64,000 bases of DNA from Thermospira aquatica (lineage in GTDB: Bacteria; Spirochaetota; Brevinematia; Brevinematales; Thermospiraceae), in the NCBI RefSeq assembly GCF_023525255.1, contig NZ_CP073355.1:1240001-1304000 (forward strand). Reading direction: 5' to 3'. Of the stretch, positions 18,815-27,648 are shown in pieces. The translations under genes and the position numbers were made by a program. The notes below the pieces were generated by a model. The model made no database searches, was not told the DNA's origin, and was given only the letters and a program-made list of their open reading frames with translations. Each line of letters opens with the position of its first letter. Position 1 is the stretch's first letter.

Positions 18815-18827
18815 GTGAGGTGAAGAT

Positions 18828-19193
18828 ATGATTGACAAGGTAAAAGTGAAACAAGAGCGTTGGCAAAAAGCTAAAAAGCGCAGCAAAAAACACCTCAAGG
18901 TGGCTCAAGATGCCTGTCGGATAGTGGTTTTTAAGTCTAACAAGTACCTCTATGCTCAGATTGTTGATGCTGAGAATCGGGTGCTTGGTTGTGTTTCCTC
19001 TATCAGTAAGGAACTTAAGGATAAAAAGCTTGGCAAAAATATTGCGAGCGCAGAGGCTATTGGTCAGGCCTTGGCTGAGAAGATTAAATCTCTCAAGGTG
19101 AAGAAGGTGGTTTTTGATCGCAATGGTTACAAATACCATGGCAAAGTCAAAGCCCTTGCTGATGCCTGCCGCAAGGCCGGGATACAATTTTAG
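18828..19193 (+). CDS. rplR: 50S ribosomal protein L18
   Basis: L18 brings 5S rRNA to the 50S. VFKSNKYLYAQIVDAENRVL and the C-terminal VVFDRNGYKYHGKVKALADA are typical. 121 residues. Confidence 0.96.
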   Translation: MIDKVKVKQERWQKAKKRSKKHLKVAQDACRIVVFKSNKYLYAQIVDAENRVLGCVSSISKELKDKKLGKNIASAEAIGQALAEKIKSLKVKKVVFDRNGYKYHGKVKALADACRKAGIQF

Positions 19194-19207
19194 AGTAGAG
19201 GTGAGGT

Positions 19208-19714
19208 ATGGCAGAGAATAAAATACAGGCTCAGGAATGGCAAGAAAAGGTAGTGAGCATCCGTCGTGCAGCTAAGGTGACTACAGGAGGAAAGCGTTTC
19301 CGTTTTAATGCACTGGTGGTTGTTGGAAACGGCAAAGGCATGGTTGGTTTTGGTTATGGAAAAGCTAACGAAATGGCTGATGCCATTCGCAAAGCAAAAG
19401 ATAAGGCTATTAAGGCTGCTGTGAAAATCAATCTTAAAGGGACGACTATTCCTCATGAGGTGATCGGAAAGTATAAAAGTGGCGTTGTGTTGCTGCGTCC
19501 GGCCTCAAAGGGTACCGGTGTGATTGCCGGTGGCGCCGTTCGACCTTTGTTGGAGCTTGTTGGTGTTCATGATGTGTTGACAAAATCTCTTCGTTCTACG
19601 AATAGCATGAACCTTGTAAAGGCTACGATGAATGGTTTGATGCAGCTTATGGATGCTAAAGAGGTTGCTGAACGTCGTGGCCTGAGTGTAGAGAAGATGT
19701 TTGGCAAGGAATAG
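19208..19714 (+). CDS. rpsE: 30S ribosomal protein S5
   Basis: S5 affects mRNA entry and fidelity. [40 protein letters not shown] and [20 protein letters not shown] are conserved. 168 residues. It is followed directly by rplO; rpmD (L30), usually between them, is absent. Confidence 0.97.
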   Translation: MAENKIQAQEWQEKVVSIRRAAKVTTGGKRFRFNALVVVGNGKGMVGFGYGKANEMADAIRKAKDKAIKAAVKINLKGTTIPHEVIGKYKSGVVLLRPASKGTGVIAGGAVRPLLELVGVHDVLTKSLRSTNSMNLVKATMNGLMQLMDAKEVAERRGLSVEKMFGKE

Positions 19715-19726
19715 GTGGAGGGTAGT

Positions 19727-20170
19727 ATGGCAGTACTTACAATTAAACCTCATCCAAAAGCGACAAGAAAGGCAAAAGTTGTCGGTCGTGGTACGGGAAA
19801 TGGTCGCGGGAAAACCTGTGGCCGTGGTCATAAAGGTCAGAAAGCACGTGCAGGGGCAGTAATTCGCCCGGGGTATGAGGGCGGTCAGATGCCTTTGTAT
19901 AGACGTTTGCCCAAGAGAGGTTTTAAAAATCCTCATAAGGTGGTATACAATCTGGTTACTACGGCCATGCTTAATCGGTTTAAAGATGGCGAAGTGGTGG
20001 ATTATGCAAATCTTGAGGCGAAAGGACTTATTCGTCATAAAAACTGCCCTATCAAGGTACTGGTAAATGGCGATCTTACAGTAAAGAATCTCAAGCTTAA
20101 GGTGAATGCTGTGTCTGAAGGAGCCAAGACTGTCCTTGAGAAGGCTGGCTGTGCTGTAGAACTTGTATAA
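19727..20170 (+). CDS. rplO: 50S ribosomal protein L15
   Basis: L15 is a late-assembly 50S protein. GRGTGNGRGKTCGRGHKGQK and PGYEGGQMPLYRRLPKRGF are typical. The ATG at 19727 after GGTGGAGGG is used; the frame from 19715 only reaches back across the rpsE stop. 147 residues. Confidence 0.96.
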   Translation: MAVLTIKPHPKATRKAKVVGRGTGNGRGKTCGRGHKGQKARAGAVIRPGYEGGQMPLYRRLPKRGFKNPHKVVYNLVTTAMLNRFKDGEVVDYANLEAKGLIRHKNCPIKVLVNGDLTVKNLKLKVNAVSEGAKTVLEKAGCAVELV

Positions 20171-20192
20171 AAATAACGGAAAAGAGGTTCTC

Positions 20193-21509
20193 ATGATTAA
20201 GGCATTTTTGAATATTTTTAAGATTGAAGATCTGCGGAAGAGATTTCTCTTTTTGATTGGAATGTTGGTTGTTTACCGTATCGGTGCCCATATTCCTGTC
20301 CCTGGAGTGGATCTGGGAGAATTGTTGGCTAACAGAGGTTTTTTTAGCGAGGGTGCCTTTGGGAATTTGATGAACCTCTTTTCTGGTGGTGCGCGGGAGA
20401 ATATTTCTATCTTCTCTCTGGGTATTATGCCGTATATCACAGCTATGATTATCATGCAGCTGTTGAAGGCGATTTTTCCTTCGCTGGACAAAGAGTTTCG
20501 TGAAGGACCTGAGGGGAGAAGAAAGTTTCTTCAGTATAGCCGTTATGGCACGGTACTGGTGACTCTGATACAGGGTTTTTTATACGCACGAAGTCTTGTG
20601 GCAAGTGCTCCTCAGTTTATCCTTTCTTCGTTTTCGCCGGTGGCATTTATCATTGTATTTTCTCTTACGGTGACTGCTGGAACACTGGTATTGCTCTGGA
20701 TGGGTGAGCAGATTACTGAACGGGGAATTGGAAATGGAGTTTCCATTATCATTATGGCGGGTATTATTGCAAGATTGCCTCGAGCGCTTATTCAGCTTGT
20801 CCTTCAGGTGCAGCGAGGTACCATGGATCCGATGAACCTGATCATTGTGCTTGGTCTTTTCTTCCTGGTGATTGCTCTTGTGGTGTTTGAGGAACAGGCA
20901 CTGAGACATATTCCGATCCAGCATACCCGGAGAGCAGGTGGCGCCCAGGGGATTGCCTCTTCTATGCCTTTTAAGATTAACCCTACAGGCGTTATCCCCA
21001 TCATTTTTGGTAGCTCGATCATGATGTTTTTTACGCCGATCTTTAGCTGGCTTCGTCGTCTGTGGGATGTTCCTTTTATGCGTTCCCTTGAGACTCTGGC
21101 CCAGCATGGGAATTCTTTGTACAATATAGTGTATTTTCTGTTTATTCTTTTCTTTGCGTATTTCTACCTTGAGGTTGAACTGAATCCCCATGATATTGCT
21201 GAGGATCTGCGGAGAAGGGGAGATTTTATTCCAGGGGTCCGGCCAGGCACTCAGACAGAGGATTATATTGCAGGTGTATTGTACCGATTGACGTTGCCCG
21301 GGGCTATCTTTATTGGTGTGATTGCTTTGTTGCCAACGTTTATTCTCAGGTATATCAATATCCCTGCAGAACTTGCTTTCCTTATGGGCGGAACATCCCT
21401 TATCATTATGGTGAATGTGGCACTTGAGACGTTGAAACAGATAGAATCGCAGCTTCTCATGCACCGTATGGATGGCTTTATTGAGAAGCGTAGTTTAAGG
21501 AGTAAGTAA
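20193..21509 (+). CDS. secY: Protein translocase subunit SecY
   Basis: SecY is the channel of the Sec translocon in the inner membrane, with ten hydrophobic segments expected and visible. Motifs: VYRIGAHIPVPGVDLGEL (TM1), NLFSGGARENISIFSLGIMP, RRAGGAQGIASSMPFKINPT and GVIPIIFGSSIM. The start is ATG 20193 (MIKAFLNIFKIEDLRKR); the earlier ATG at 20163 lies in the rplO end. 438 residues. Overlaps adk by 1 nt. Confidence 0.96.
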   Translation: MIKAFLNIFKIEDLRKRFLFLIGMLVVYRIGAHIPVPGVDLGELLANRGFFSEGAFGNLMNLFSGGARENISIFSLGIMPYITAMIIMQLLKAIFPSLDKEFREGPEGRRKFLQYSRYGTVLVTLIQGFLYARSLVASAPQFILSSFSPVAFIIVFSLTVTAGTLVLLWMGEQITERGIGNGVSIIIMAGIIARLPRALIQLVLQVQRGTMDPMNLIIVLGLFFLVIALVVFEEQALRHIPIQHTRRAGGAQGIASSMPFKINPTGVIPIIFGSSIMMFFTPIFSWLRRLWDVPFMRSLETLAQHGNSLYNIVYFLFILFFAYFYLEVELNPHDIAEDLRRRGDFIPGVRPGTQTEDYIAGVLYRLTLPGAIFIGVIALLPTFILRYINIPAELAFLMGGTSLIIMVNVALETLKQIESQLLMHRMDGFIEKRSLRSK

Positions 21510-22159
21510 TGTTGCGTGTAGCCCTTATTGCCCCTCCTGGAGGAGGAAAAGGTACCCAGGCAGCTATGATGAAAGAACACTTTGGACTTGTTCATATTGC
21601 CACGGGGGATATTTTTCGTGCGATTGTACGTGGTGAGTATAAGGGAAATATGGATGTGGAGATGATTAAGGGCTACATGGCACGTGGTGAGCTTATTCCT
21701 GATCAGGTGGTGATAGATCTGGTGGTAGAGAGAATTAGTCAACCAGATTGTGCCAAAGGATATCTCATGGATGGATTCCCAAGAACAGTGGAGCAGGCGA
21801 AGGCTTTTGATGCTATAGATCCTTCGAAACGCTTGACGCATGTGCTGTATTTGAGAGTACCTCGTGAGGTTATCCTTGATCGTCTTTTGGGGAGATGGAC
21901 CTGTCCGACCTGTCAGGCCGTTTACCATGAAAAGACACACCCGCCAAAGGTGGCTGGGATTTGTGATGTTGATGGAACAGCTTTGATCCAGCGTGAGGAT
22001 GATAAAGAGGAGACGATTCTCAAGAGGTTGGATATCTACGAGAAGCAAACGATGCCGCTGATTTCTTATTACAGAGACGCCAAAATCTTGACAGAAATCG
22101 ATGGAAATGCTACAATATATGATGTATTTTCTCAGATAAAGGAGGTTCTAAGCGCTTGA
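21509..22159 (+). CDS. adk: Adenylate kinase
   Basis: It interconverts AMP, ATP and ADP. P-loop [22 protein letters not shown] (AMP site), [14 protein letters not shown] and a LID zinc site with CPTC and CDVD, i.e. Cys-Cys-Cys-Asp as in B. subtilis Adk. 216 residues. Its TAATG junction with secY and TGATG junction with infA suggest translational coupling. map, often next to adk, is absent. Confidence 0.96.
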   Translation: MLRVALIAPPGGGKGTQAAMMKEHFGLVHIATGDIFRAIVRGEYKGNMDVEMIKGYMARGELIPDQVVIDLVVERISQPDCAKGYLMDGFPRTVEQAKAFDAIDPSKRLTHVLYLRVPREVILDRLLGRWTCPTCQAVYHEKTHPPKVAGICDVDGTALIQREDDKEETILKRLDIYEKQTMPLISYYRDAKILTEIDGNATIYDVFSQIKEVLSA

Positions 22160-22377
22160 TGGACAAGGAAGACGTTCTTCGAGTGGATGGGGTGGTTGTG
22201 GAACAACTCCCTAATGCCATGTTTAAAGTAGAGTTGCCGAGTAAGAAGTGTGTGCTCGCTCATATTTCCGGTAAGATGAGGTTGAATTCTATCAAGATTA
22301 TACCGGGGGATAAAGTTACCTTGGAAATGTCGCCCTACGATTTGACGAAGGGCAGAATTGTGTATCGTTATAAATAG
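22159..22377 (+). CDS. infA: Translation initiation factor IF-1
   Basis: An S1-like OB-fold factor binding the 30S A site. [39 protein letters not shown] and [13 protein letters not shown] are diagnostic. The ATG at 22159 overlaps the adk stop. 72 residues. Confidence 0.96.
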   Translation: MDKEDVLRVDGVVVEQLPNAMFKVELPSKKCVLAHISGKMRLNSIKIIPGDKVTLEMSPYDLTKGRIVYRYK

Positions 22378-22387
22378 GAGAGAGTGT

Positions 22388-22516
22388 ATGAAAGTTCGAG
22401 CGTCTGTGAAGAGAATATGTGAAAAATGTCGAGTTATTCGACGTCATGGGCTGGTTATGGTCGTTTGTGAAAATCCCAAACACAAACAGCGCCAGCGTGG
22501 TTCAAAACGAGGCTAA
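22388..22516 (+). CDS. rpmJ: 50S ribosomal protein L36
   Basis: A short frame of 42 residues, starting [20 protein letters not shown]. The zinc-type C+ form is shown by CEKC, then [14 protein letters not shown] (CxxC...C....H). It follows infA by 10 nt with AGGAGAGAG before the ATG and precedes rpsM. The size is slightly above the usual 37-38. Confidence 0.96.
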   Translation: MKVRASVKRICEKCRVIRRHGLVMVVCENPKHKQRQRGSKRG

Positions 22517-22528
22517 TGGAGGAAAAGC

Positions 22529-22897
22529 ATGGCTCGTATTGCTGGTAGAGAAATCCCGGGAAATAAGGCTGTATTTATTGGTCTGACTTATATCTATGGT
22601 ATTGGTCAGACAACAGCGAACAAGATCGTGGAGATGGCTAAAATTGATCCTCACAAGAAGGTAAAGGATCTTACAGAAGAAGAGTTGGCCAAGATCCGTG
22701 ATATTATTGAGAGCAACTTTAAGGTAGAGGGTGATCTGCGTACTGAGGTTGCGATGAATATCAAGCGTCTCATTGATATTGGATGTTACCGTGGTCTTCG
22801 CCATAAGAATAAGTTGCCTGTTCGGGGACAGAGAACACGCACCAATGCACGAACACGAAAGGGTCCTCGCCCGAATACTATCAAAAAGAAAAAGTAA
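22529..22897 (+). CDS. rpsM: 30S ribosomal protein S13
   Basis: S13 contacts the P-site tRNA and the 50[40 protein letters not shown] and [20 protein letters not shown] are diagnostic. 122 residues. Confidence 0.97.
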   Translation: MARIAGREIPGNKAVFIGLTYIYGIGQTTANKIVEMAKIDPHKKVKDLTEEELAKIRDIIESNFKVEGDLRTEVAMNIKRLIDIGCYRGLRHKNKLPVRGQRTRTNARTRKGPRPNTIKKKK

Positions 22898-22909
22898 AGG
22901 AGTGAGCTT

Positions 22910-23299
22910 ATGGCAAAAGCTAGAGTAACGACCAAGAAAAAAGAAAAAAAGAGTGTGATTGAAGGGGTTGCAACGATTCGTGCTACCTTTAATAACACGA
23001 TTATTACTCTTACTGATATGAATGGAAATACAATTGCCTGGGCAAGTGCTGGTGTGGCTGGGTTTAAGGGTTCGAAGAAGGGGACACCTTATGCAGCGCA
23101 GCTTGCCTGTGAAAAGGCTGTTGAGGCCGCGAAATATCATGGGCTTCAGTATGTCCATGTGCGTGTAAAAGGACCTGGAGCAGGACGCGAGGCTGCTATG
23201 CGAGCTCTTGCTGCTCAGGGACTTAAGATAAAGACCTTACGAGATGTTACACCGATTCCTCACAATGGGTGTCGTCCTCGTAAGAAAAGAAGAGTATAA
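22910..23299 (+). CDS. rpsK: 30S ribosomal protein S11
   Basis: S11 forms part of the platform near the E site. [20 protein letters not shown], the [20 protein letters not shown] stretch and [18 protein letters not shown] are typical. 129 residues. Confidence 0.97.
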   Translation: MAKARVTTKKKEKKSVIEGVATIRATFNNTIITLTDMNGNTIAWASAGVAGFKGSKKGTPYAAQLACEKAVEAAKYHGLQYVHVRVKGPGAGREAAMRALAAQGLKIKTLRDVTPIPHNGCRPRKKRRV

Positions 23300-23317
23300 G
23301 GCAAAAGGAGAGAGACT

Positions 23318-23956
23318 ATGGGTAGATATACTGGACCTTCCTGTCGTTTGTGTCGCCGTGAAGGGGTAAAGCTCTATATCAAGGGAGAACGCTGTCTTTC
23401 GCCTAAGTGTGCTATTGAAAGACGAAAAGCTTCCCCCGCTCCTGGGATGCATGGAAAGGATCGGAAGAAACCCACGGAGTATGGAGTTCAGCTTCGTGAA
23501 AAGCAGAAGGTAAAGCGTTACTATGGTGTTTATGAACGCCAGTTCAAGAAATATTTTGAGATGGCTACTCACCACAAAGGTGTGACAGGTGAGATGCTGT
23601 TGCAGTATCTTGAGAGACGGTTAGATAATGTAGTATATGTTTCTGGTTTTGCTCTTTCACATAAGGCTGCCAGACAGTTGGTGCGCCATGGACATGTGCT
23701 TGTAAATGGGGAAAAAGTGGATATTCCTTCCGTGATTGTGAAAGTGGGGGATGTTGTTTCTCTTGCGCCTGGCTCTGAGAAGATCGATATGGTAGTTCGG
23801 GCTCTTGAGACGGCGTCTTCGAAAACTCTTCCAACATGGTTGGAGATTGATCTTTCAAAGGTTAAGGCTACAGTCAAGTCACTTCCCACGCGTGCTGAGA
23901 TGTGTCAGGGCATCCTGGTGAATGAGCAGGCTATCGTTGAGTTGTACTCCAAGTAA
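23318..23956 (+). CDS. rpsD: 30S ribosomal protein S4
   Basis: S4 is a 16S assembly initiator and, in many bacteria, repressor of the alpha operon. MGRYTGPSCRLCRREGVKLY, CLSPKCAIERRKASPAPGMH (Cys4 zinc site) and the S4 RNA-binding domain RRLDNVVYVSGFALSHKAAR are present. 212 residues. Confidence 0.97.
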   Translation: MGRYTGPSCRLCRREGVKLYIKGERCLSPKCAIERRKASPAPGMHGKDRKKPTEYGVQLREKQKVKRYYGVYERQFKKYFEMATHHKGVTGEMLLQYLERRLDNVVYVSGFALSHKAARQLVRHGHVLVNGEKVDIPSVIVKVGDVVSLAPGSEKIDMVVRALETASSKTLPTWLEIDLSKVKATVKSLPTRAEMCQGILVNEQAIVELYSK

Positions 23957-23984
23957 CCCTTGACACAAGGTAGTGGAGGAAGAG

Positions 23985-24986
23985 ATGAATCAAAGTTTTT
24001 TGTTTAAGGATATTATTTTGCCCCATGAGACTCGTTTTGATGGACAGACTTTTACACCTTTTTATGGGAAGTTTTCTATCTATCCTTTTGATAAAGGTGT
24101 AGGTGTGACTATTGCCAATTCTCTTCGTCGTATTTTGCTGAGCGCTATTCCGGGCTATGCAATTACGGCGATCAAGATTGAGGGCGTGAATCACGAATTT
24201 GAGCCTGTGAAAGGTGTAAAAGAAGATCTTATAGATGTGATTCTGGCGATTAAAAAGATTCACTTAAGACTTCTCGATGGTTCTGAAAAGAAGGTGATTC
24301 ATGTCCAAAAGAAGGGTCCGGGAGAATTGACCGCAAAGGATTTTGCTGTTGATGCTACTATTGAGGTTGTAAATCCTGATCTCAAGATAGCGACGCTCAA
24401 TGAGGATGCTGAGCTCTATATGGATGTGACTATTGAATACGGGAGAGGATATCGCTCAGCTGAGGATCTTTTGGCGAAGGAGACGGTTATCTCACAGATA
24501 CCTGTAGATGCTTTGTTCTCTCCGGTGACACGTGTAAACTATATGATTGAGGATTATCGGGTGGGAGAACGTACTGACTGTGAAAAGGTGGTACTGGAGG
24601 TCTGGACCAAGGGTACCCTTGATCCCCGTGAGGCCGTTTCGATGGCTGCGGCAATTCTTCGTAAATATTTCTCTCTTCTTACTACTTTTGAAGAAGATTT
24701 GTCAGAGTTGGGAGGGGGAGTAGACCGTCAGTCGGAGATTTTGGAGAAGCCGATAGAGGATCTGCATCTCTCCGCACGTGCCTACAATTGTCTAAAGTCA
24801 GTAGGTATTTCGACGATAGGGGAATTGGTCAATTATGATCCTGTTTCTCTTTCCAAGATCAAAAATTTTGGAAAGAAATCTCTGACGGAAATTTCTGATA
24901 AGCTGGCAATGTATAATTTGAGTTTGAAGAGTGGTCCTGTGGAAGAAGATATAGAAGATATCGAGGAAAATGAGGACGAGGAGTAG
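23985..24986 (+). CDS. rpoA: RNA polymerase subunit alpha
   Basis: Alpha dimerises to start RNAP assembly. Its C-terminal domain touches UP elements and regulators. N-terminal domain: PFDKGVGVTIANSLRRILLS and GPGELTAKDF. C-terminal domain: IEDLHLSARAYNCLKSVGIS and KIKNFGKKSLTEISDKLAMY. It ends in a very acidic tail (VEEDIEDIEENEDEE). The ATG at 23985 after GGAGGAAGAG is used instead of GTG 23973. 333 residues. Confidence 0.97.
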   Translation: MNQSFLFKDIILPHETRFDGQTFTPFYGKFSIYPFDKGVGVTIANSLRRILLSAIPGYAITAIKIEGVNHEFEPVKGVKEDLIDVILAIKKIHLRLLDGSEKKVIHVQKKGPGELTAKDFAVDATIEVVNPDLKIATLNEDAELYMDVTIEYGRGYRSAEDLLAKETVISQIPVDALFSPVTRVNYMIEDYRVGERTDCEKVVLEVWTKGTLDPREAVSMAAAILRKYFSLLTTFEEDLSELGGGVDRQSEILEKPIEDLHLSARAYNCLKSVGISTIGELVNYDPVSLSKIKNFGKKSLTEISDKLAMYNLSLKSGPVEEDIEDIEENEDEE

Positions 24987-24989
24987 TTT

Positions 24990-25382
24990 ATGAGACATGG
25001 CAATAAAGTGAAGAAGCTCAGTCGTACCACTTCCCATCGGCGAGCTTTGATTCGTAACCTGGCGACAAGTTTGTTTAAATATGAGAGGATTATTACCACC
25101 GTGGAGAAAACAAAGTTTATCCGTCCATTTGCTGAGAAGTTGATAACGAAAGCTAAAACGGATACGGTTGCTTCCCGAAGAAAGGTTTTTGAGACGGTTC
25201 GTGATGAAGCGGTGTTAAATAAGCTTTTTACAGATATTGCAAAGCGTTATGCAAATCGTCCCGGTGGTTATACTCGTATAATTCGGTTGGGTAATCGTTC
25301 GAACGATGGTGCTGAGAGAGCTATCATTGAGCTTGTAGAGGAGAAGCTGGAACCAGCAGCTTCTACGAATGCAAAGAAATAA
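24990..25382 (+). CDS. rplQ: 50S ribosomal protein L17
   Basis: Last gene of the alpha operon. MRHGNKVKKLSRTTSHRRAL, LATSLFKYERIITTVEKTKF and GGYTRIIRLGNRSNDGAERA are typical. 130 residues. The next frame starts inside its 3' end. Confidence 0.97.
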   Translation: MRHGNKVKKLSRTTSHRRALIRNLATSLFKYERIITTVEKTKFIRPFAEKLITKAKTDTVASRRKVFETVRDEAVLNKLFTDIAKRYANRPGGYTRIIRLGNRSNDGAERAIIELVEEKLEPAASTNAKK

Positions 25383-25929
25383 AATTCTTTTTTGGTTTAT
25401 GGTTCCCCTGTCGATTGTGTCGGTAGGGGAGTTTTTTTTATCCTGGCATGTTGCTGTTGTTCTTTTTGGTATTTTGTGTTTGTTTGTTTTGATATTCAAA
25501 GAGAATAGGAAAAGTTTTTTGGGAAGGGTGTGGAGGATTATCTGGATTACTTTTCCTGTGCTTCTCTTTTCTCTTCGTACAAAACAAACGGGGCTTTTTC
25601 TTGGGTGGTTTTATCTTGATCCGTTGCTCGATTATGGTGTTTTGGTTTTGAGATTGGTGAATTTTAGTGTGGCTTTTTGGATGTTGCAGAGTTTTTGGTA
25701 TTTCCCTGCTTCACGGTATGGACAATGGCTCTATGTGCGGGTTTTTTGGCGGTCTTTTGGGTTGGTTTTGGATATGTGGCAGGAAGTTCTTTTCTGGCCG
25801 AAACAGCGATTCTCTCTCTGGAAATGGATCAATGAGAGGTATGAGAGTCTAGGTAACGAAAAACAGAGTGCTCATCGTCAAGTTTTTTCTCAAAATATCG
25901 ATAATTTATCAGAAGGTCCAAAGGAGTAG
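25369..25929 (+). CDS. Predicted inner-membrane protein, unknown
   Basis: 186 residues, rich in Phe, Trp and Leu. About four hydrophobic segments lie near residues 5-25, 27-43, 55-68 and 90-112, followed by a soluble, charged tail. I recognise no family. The ATG at 25369 overlaps the last 14 nt of rplQ, so it is probably translated with the ribosomal cluster and may be a conserved hitchhiker of it. Confidence 0.6.
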   Translation: MQRNKILFWFMVPLSIVSVGEFFLSWHVAVVLFGILCLFVLIFKENRKSFLGRVWRIIWITFPVLLFSLRTKQTGLFLGWFYLDPLLDYGVLVLRLVNFSVAFWMLQSFWYFPASRYGQWLYVRVFWRSFGLVLDMWQEVLFWPKQRFSLWKWINERYESLGNEKQSAHRQVFSQNIDNLSEGPKE

Positions 25930-25932
25930 CGT

Positions 25933-26505
25933 ATGAAGTACTGGTTGATGGGATTATTTTTTTTGCCGCTGATGATGGTTGGTCAGAGTATTCCCTGGGA
26001 TAATATCAAAGATTCTGGTGTGAGACTGGCACTCAGGACGTATTCAGAGTCTTTTGTTTTCTCTTCGACGAATCTCAGATTTGAAGGGTATGCGATTGTT
26101 GATCTCCGTTTTTTTACGAATTTTACTCATGTGAGAAGGCTGAGTCTCTATAATAATGCTATAGAGGATGTGTCGCCACTGGCAGTTTTGACAAATCTTG
26201 TTTTTCTGAATCTTGGTAAAAACCGTATAAAGGATGTGTCGAGTCTCTCGAATCTCACCTCTCTGGAGGTCTTGATCCTCCATGATAATGTGGGAATTAC
26301 AAATCTGCGGGGGATTCATAAAATTGTAACGTTGCGTGAGATTGATCTTCGTAATACGCATGTGTACCATGAGAATTTAAAAACGTGGGCTTTTACCAAT
26401 ACGTTGGGGATTTATGATCTGGAGGGAAACTATCATGAGATTCCTCCCGGGGAGAAGGAAAAGTGGGGGATCTTTAATAGTAGAGTGGTGAAGGCCTGGT
26501 ACTAA
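25933..26505 (+). CDS. Exported leucine-rich repeat protein
   Basis: 190 residues with a signal peptide (MKYWLMGLFFLPLMMVGQS). Four to five internalin-type LRRs follow: VRRLSLYNNAIEDVSPLAVL, TNLVFLNLGKNRIKDVSSLS and TSLEVLILHDNVGITNLRGI. Such repeats form a binding arc; location is periplasm or surface. It starts 3 nt after the preceding stop with AAAGGAG, so it is co-transcribed. It converges with the next, minus-strand operon. Confidence 0.75.
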   Translation: MKYWLMGLFFLPLMMVGQSIPWDNIKDSGVRLALRTYSESFVFSSTNLRFEGYAIVDLRFFTNFTHVRRLSLYNNAIEDVSPLAVLTNLVFLNLGKNRIKDVSSLSNLTSLEVLILHDNVGITNLRGIHKIVTLREIDLRNTHVYHENLKTWAFTNTLGIYDLEGNYHEIPPGEKEKWGIFNSRVVKAWY

Positions 26506-26511
26506 GCTTCT

Positions 26512-27648
26512 TTATGGGAATTGTTTGTTGAGGGTCTCAAGTTCTTTTTGGGCCTTTTCTTTCCACTGGCGGGGATAGTTGCCGTTAATAATGGTTTGGT
26601 AGAGTTCTCGTGCCCGGGTGATGTTTCGTAGTCCTTCGTAGAGAAGGGCAAGCTGGATCATGGACTCGGCAGCGAGAGATGGGTCTTTAATCGTTGTGGT
26701 GAGGGTGTCCAGTCGTCTTACGAGTGTAGCATCGGAGACACCAGCGTTTATCATCACCCGTTCTGTGGCGATGACGGCTTGGGCAGTGACACTCCCACCT
26801 ATGTCAAGGGATTGGAGAAGATATTCAAGCGCTCGACTGGGCTTTTGAATGGCCTCGTAATAGAGTCCCCGGTAGTAAGCCTGGTATTCTTTTTCTTGGA
26901 GGGTTTCAATGCGATTGGAGGCTTTTGTATAGAGTCGTTGTTTGAGATAGTATTCTATGAGGGTGTAGTTGAGATGTTCCTTTTCACTCTCAGAAAAGGT
27001 GGTATCCGAGGTGGCTGTTTCAAGGTTTTTGATAGCCTCGCCATCGGGGAGTTTTCGGATGCTGGAGAGGAACCATTCGATGTTTTGTTGTGGAGTCTGA
27101 GAAGGGGTGTTGGTTTGTGTTTCGGTTGTTGCTGGTTGAGAGGATGCGGGTTTTCGGGTGGTTATGTTGGTAGAGGGAGTTTGAGGGCTTGAGGGCTGTT
27201 GGACTTGAAAGTAGTAGAAAAGGTTTTTGAGAAGTTTTCCGTCCAGGTCATAGTACTGGAAATGGGCTCTTCCGTTGCTTGATGTTGAGCGAAAGGCAAA
27301 AAGTCCTTGTTCTGGGTCTGAGTTTTCTTTGAGGTAGGAAATACCGGATGCCGATTTGAGTGTTATCAGGGTGTTGGGGGAGGAGATCTGGAGGGTAAAG
27401 TCTTTGTTTGCAGGGACAGTGAGGTATTTTGTTTCCTGGGGAAGAGAGAGGTTTTGGGGAATATCTGAGGGTTTTCGTGATACCGCGTTTGTGATCAGAG
27501 TGTTACTTTGCGAGGTGAGGCCGGTTTCACGGAGAAAGTCCTGGATGGTAAGCCATTCTACCCGATCGAGATTTCGGATGAAGATGAAGTCTTCTTGATG
27601 ACAGGCAGAAGAGAGGATAAGAAGAAAAAATAAAACCCATTTTCTCAT
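26512..27648 (-). CDS. TPR lipoprotein
   Basis: 378 residues. A lipoprotein signal (MRKWVLFFLLILSSAC, Cys16) anchors it in the envelope. Residues ~20-160 are beta-rich and unassigned. A Thr/Pro/Gln linker follows (~155-190), then TPR/Sel1-like helices (LNYTLIEYYLKQRLYTKASN, IQLALLYEGLRNITRARELY). Last gene of a four-gene minus-strand operon; overlaps the upstream gene by 4 nt (ATGA). Confidence 0.72.
   Translation of the reverse strand: MRKWVLFFLLILSSACHQEDFIFIRNLDRVEWLTIQDFLRETGLTSQSNTLITNAVSRKPSDIPQNLSLPQETKYLTVPANKDFTLQISSPNTLITLKSASGISYLKENSDPEQGLFAFRSTSSNGRAHFQYYDLDGKLLKNLFYYFQVQQPSSPQTPSTNITTRKPASSQPATTETQTNTPSQTPQQNIEWFLSSIRKLPDGEAIKNLETATSDTTFSESEKEHLNYTLIEYYLKQRLYTKASNRIETLQEKEYQAYYRGLYYEAIQKPSRALEYLLQSLDIGGSVTAQAVIATERVMINAGVSDATLVRRLDTLTTTIKDPSLAAESMIQLALLYEGLRNITRARELYQTIINGNYPRQWKEKAQKELETLNKQFP

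Noticed and set aside
20580-21464. 294-codon minus-strand frame inside secY
   Set aside because: Antisense shadow rich in His, Lys and Asn; secY codon use explains it.
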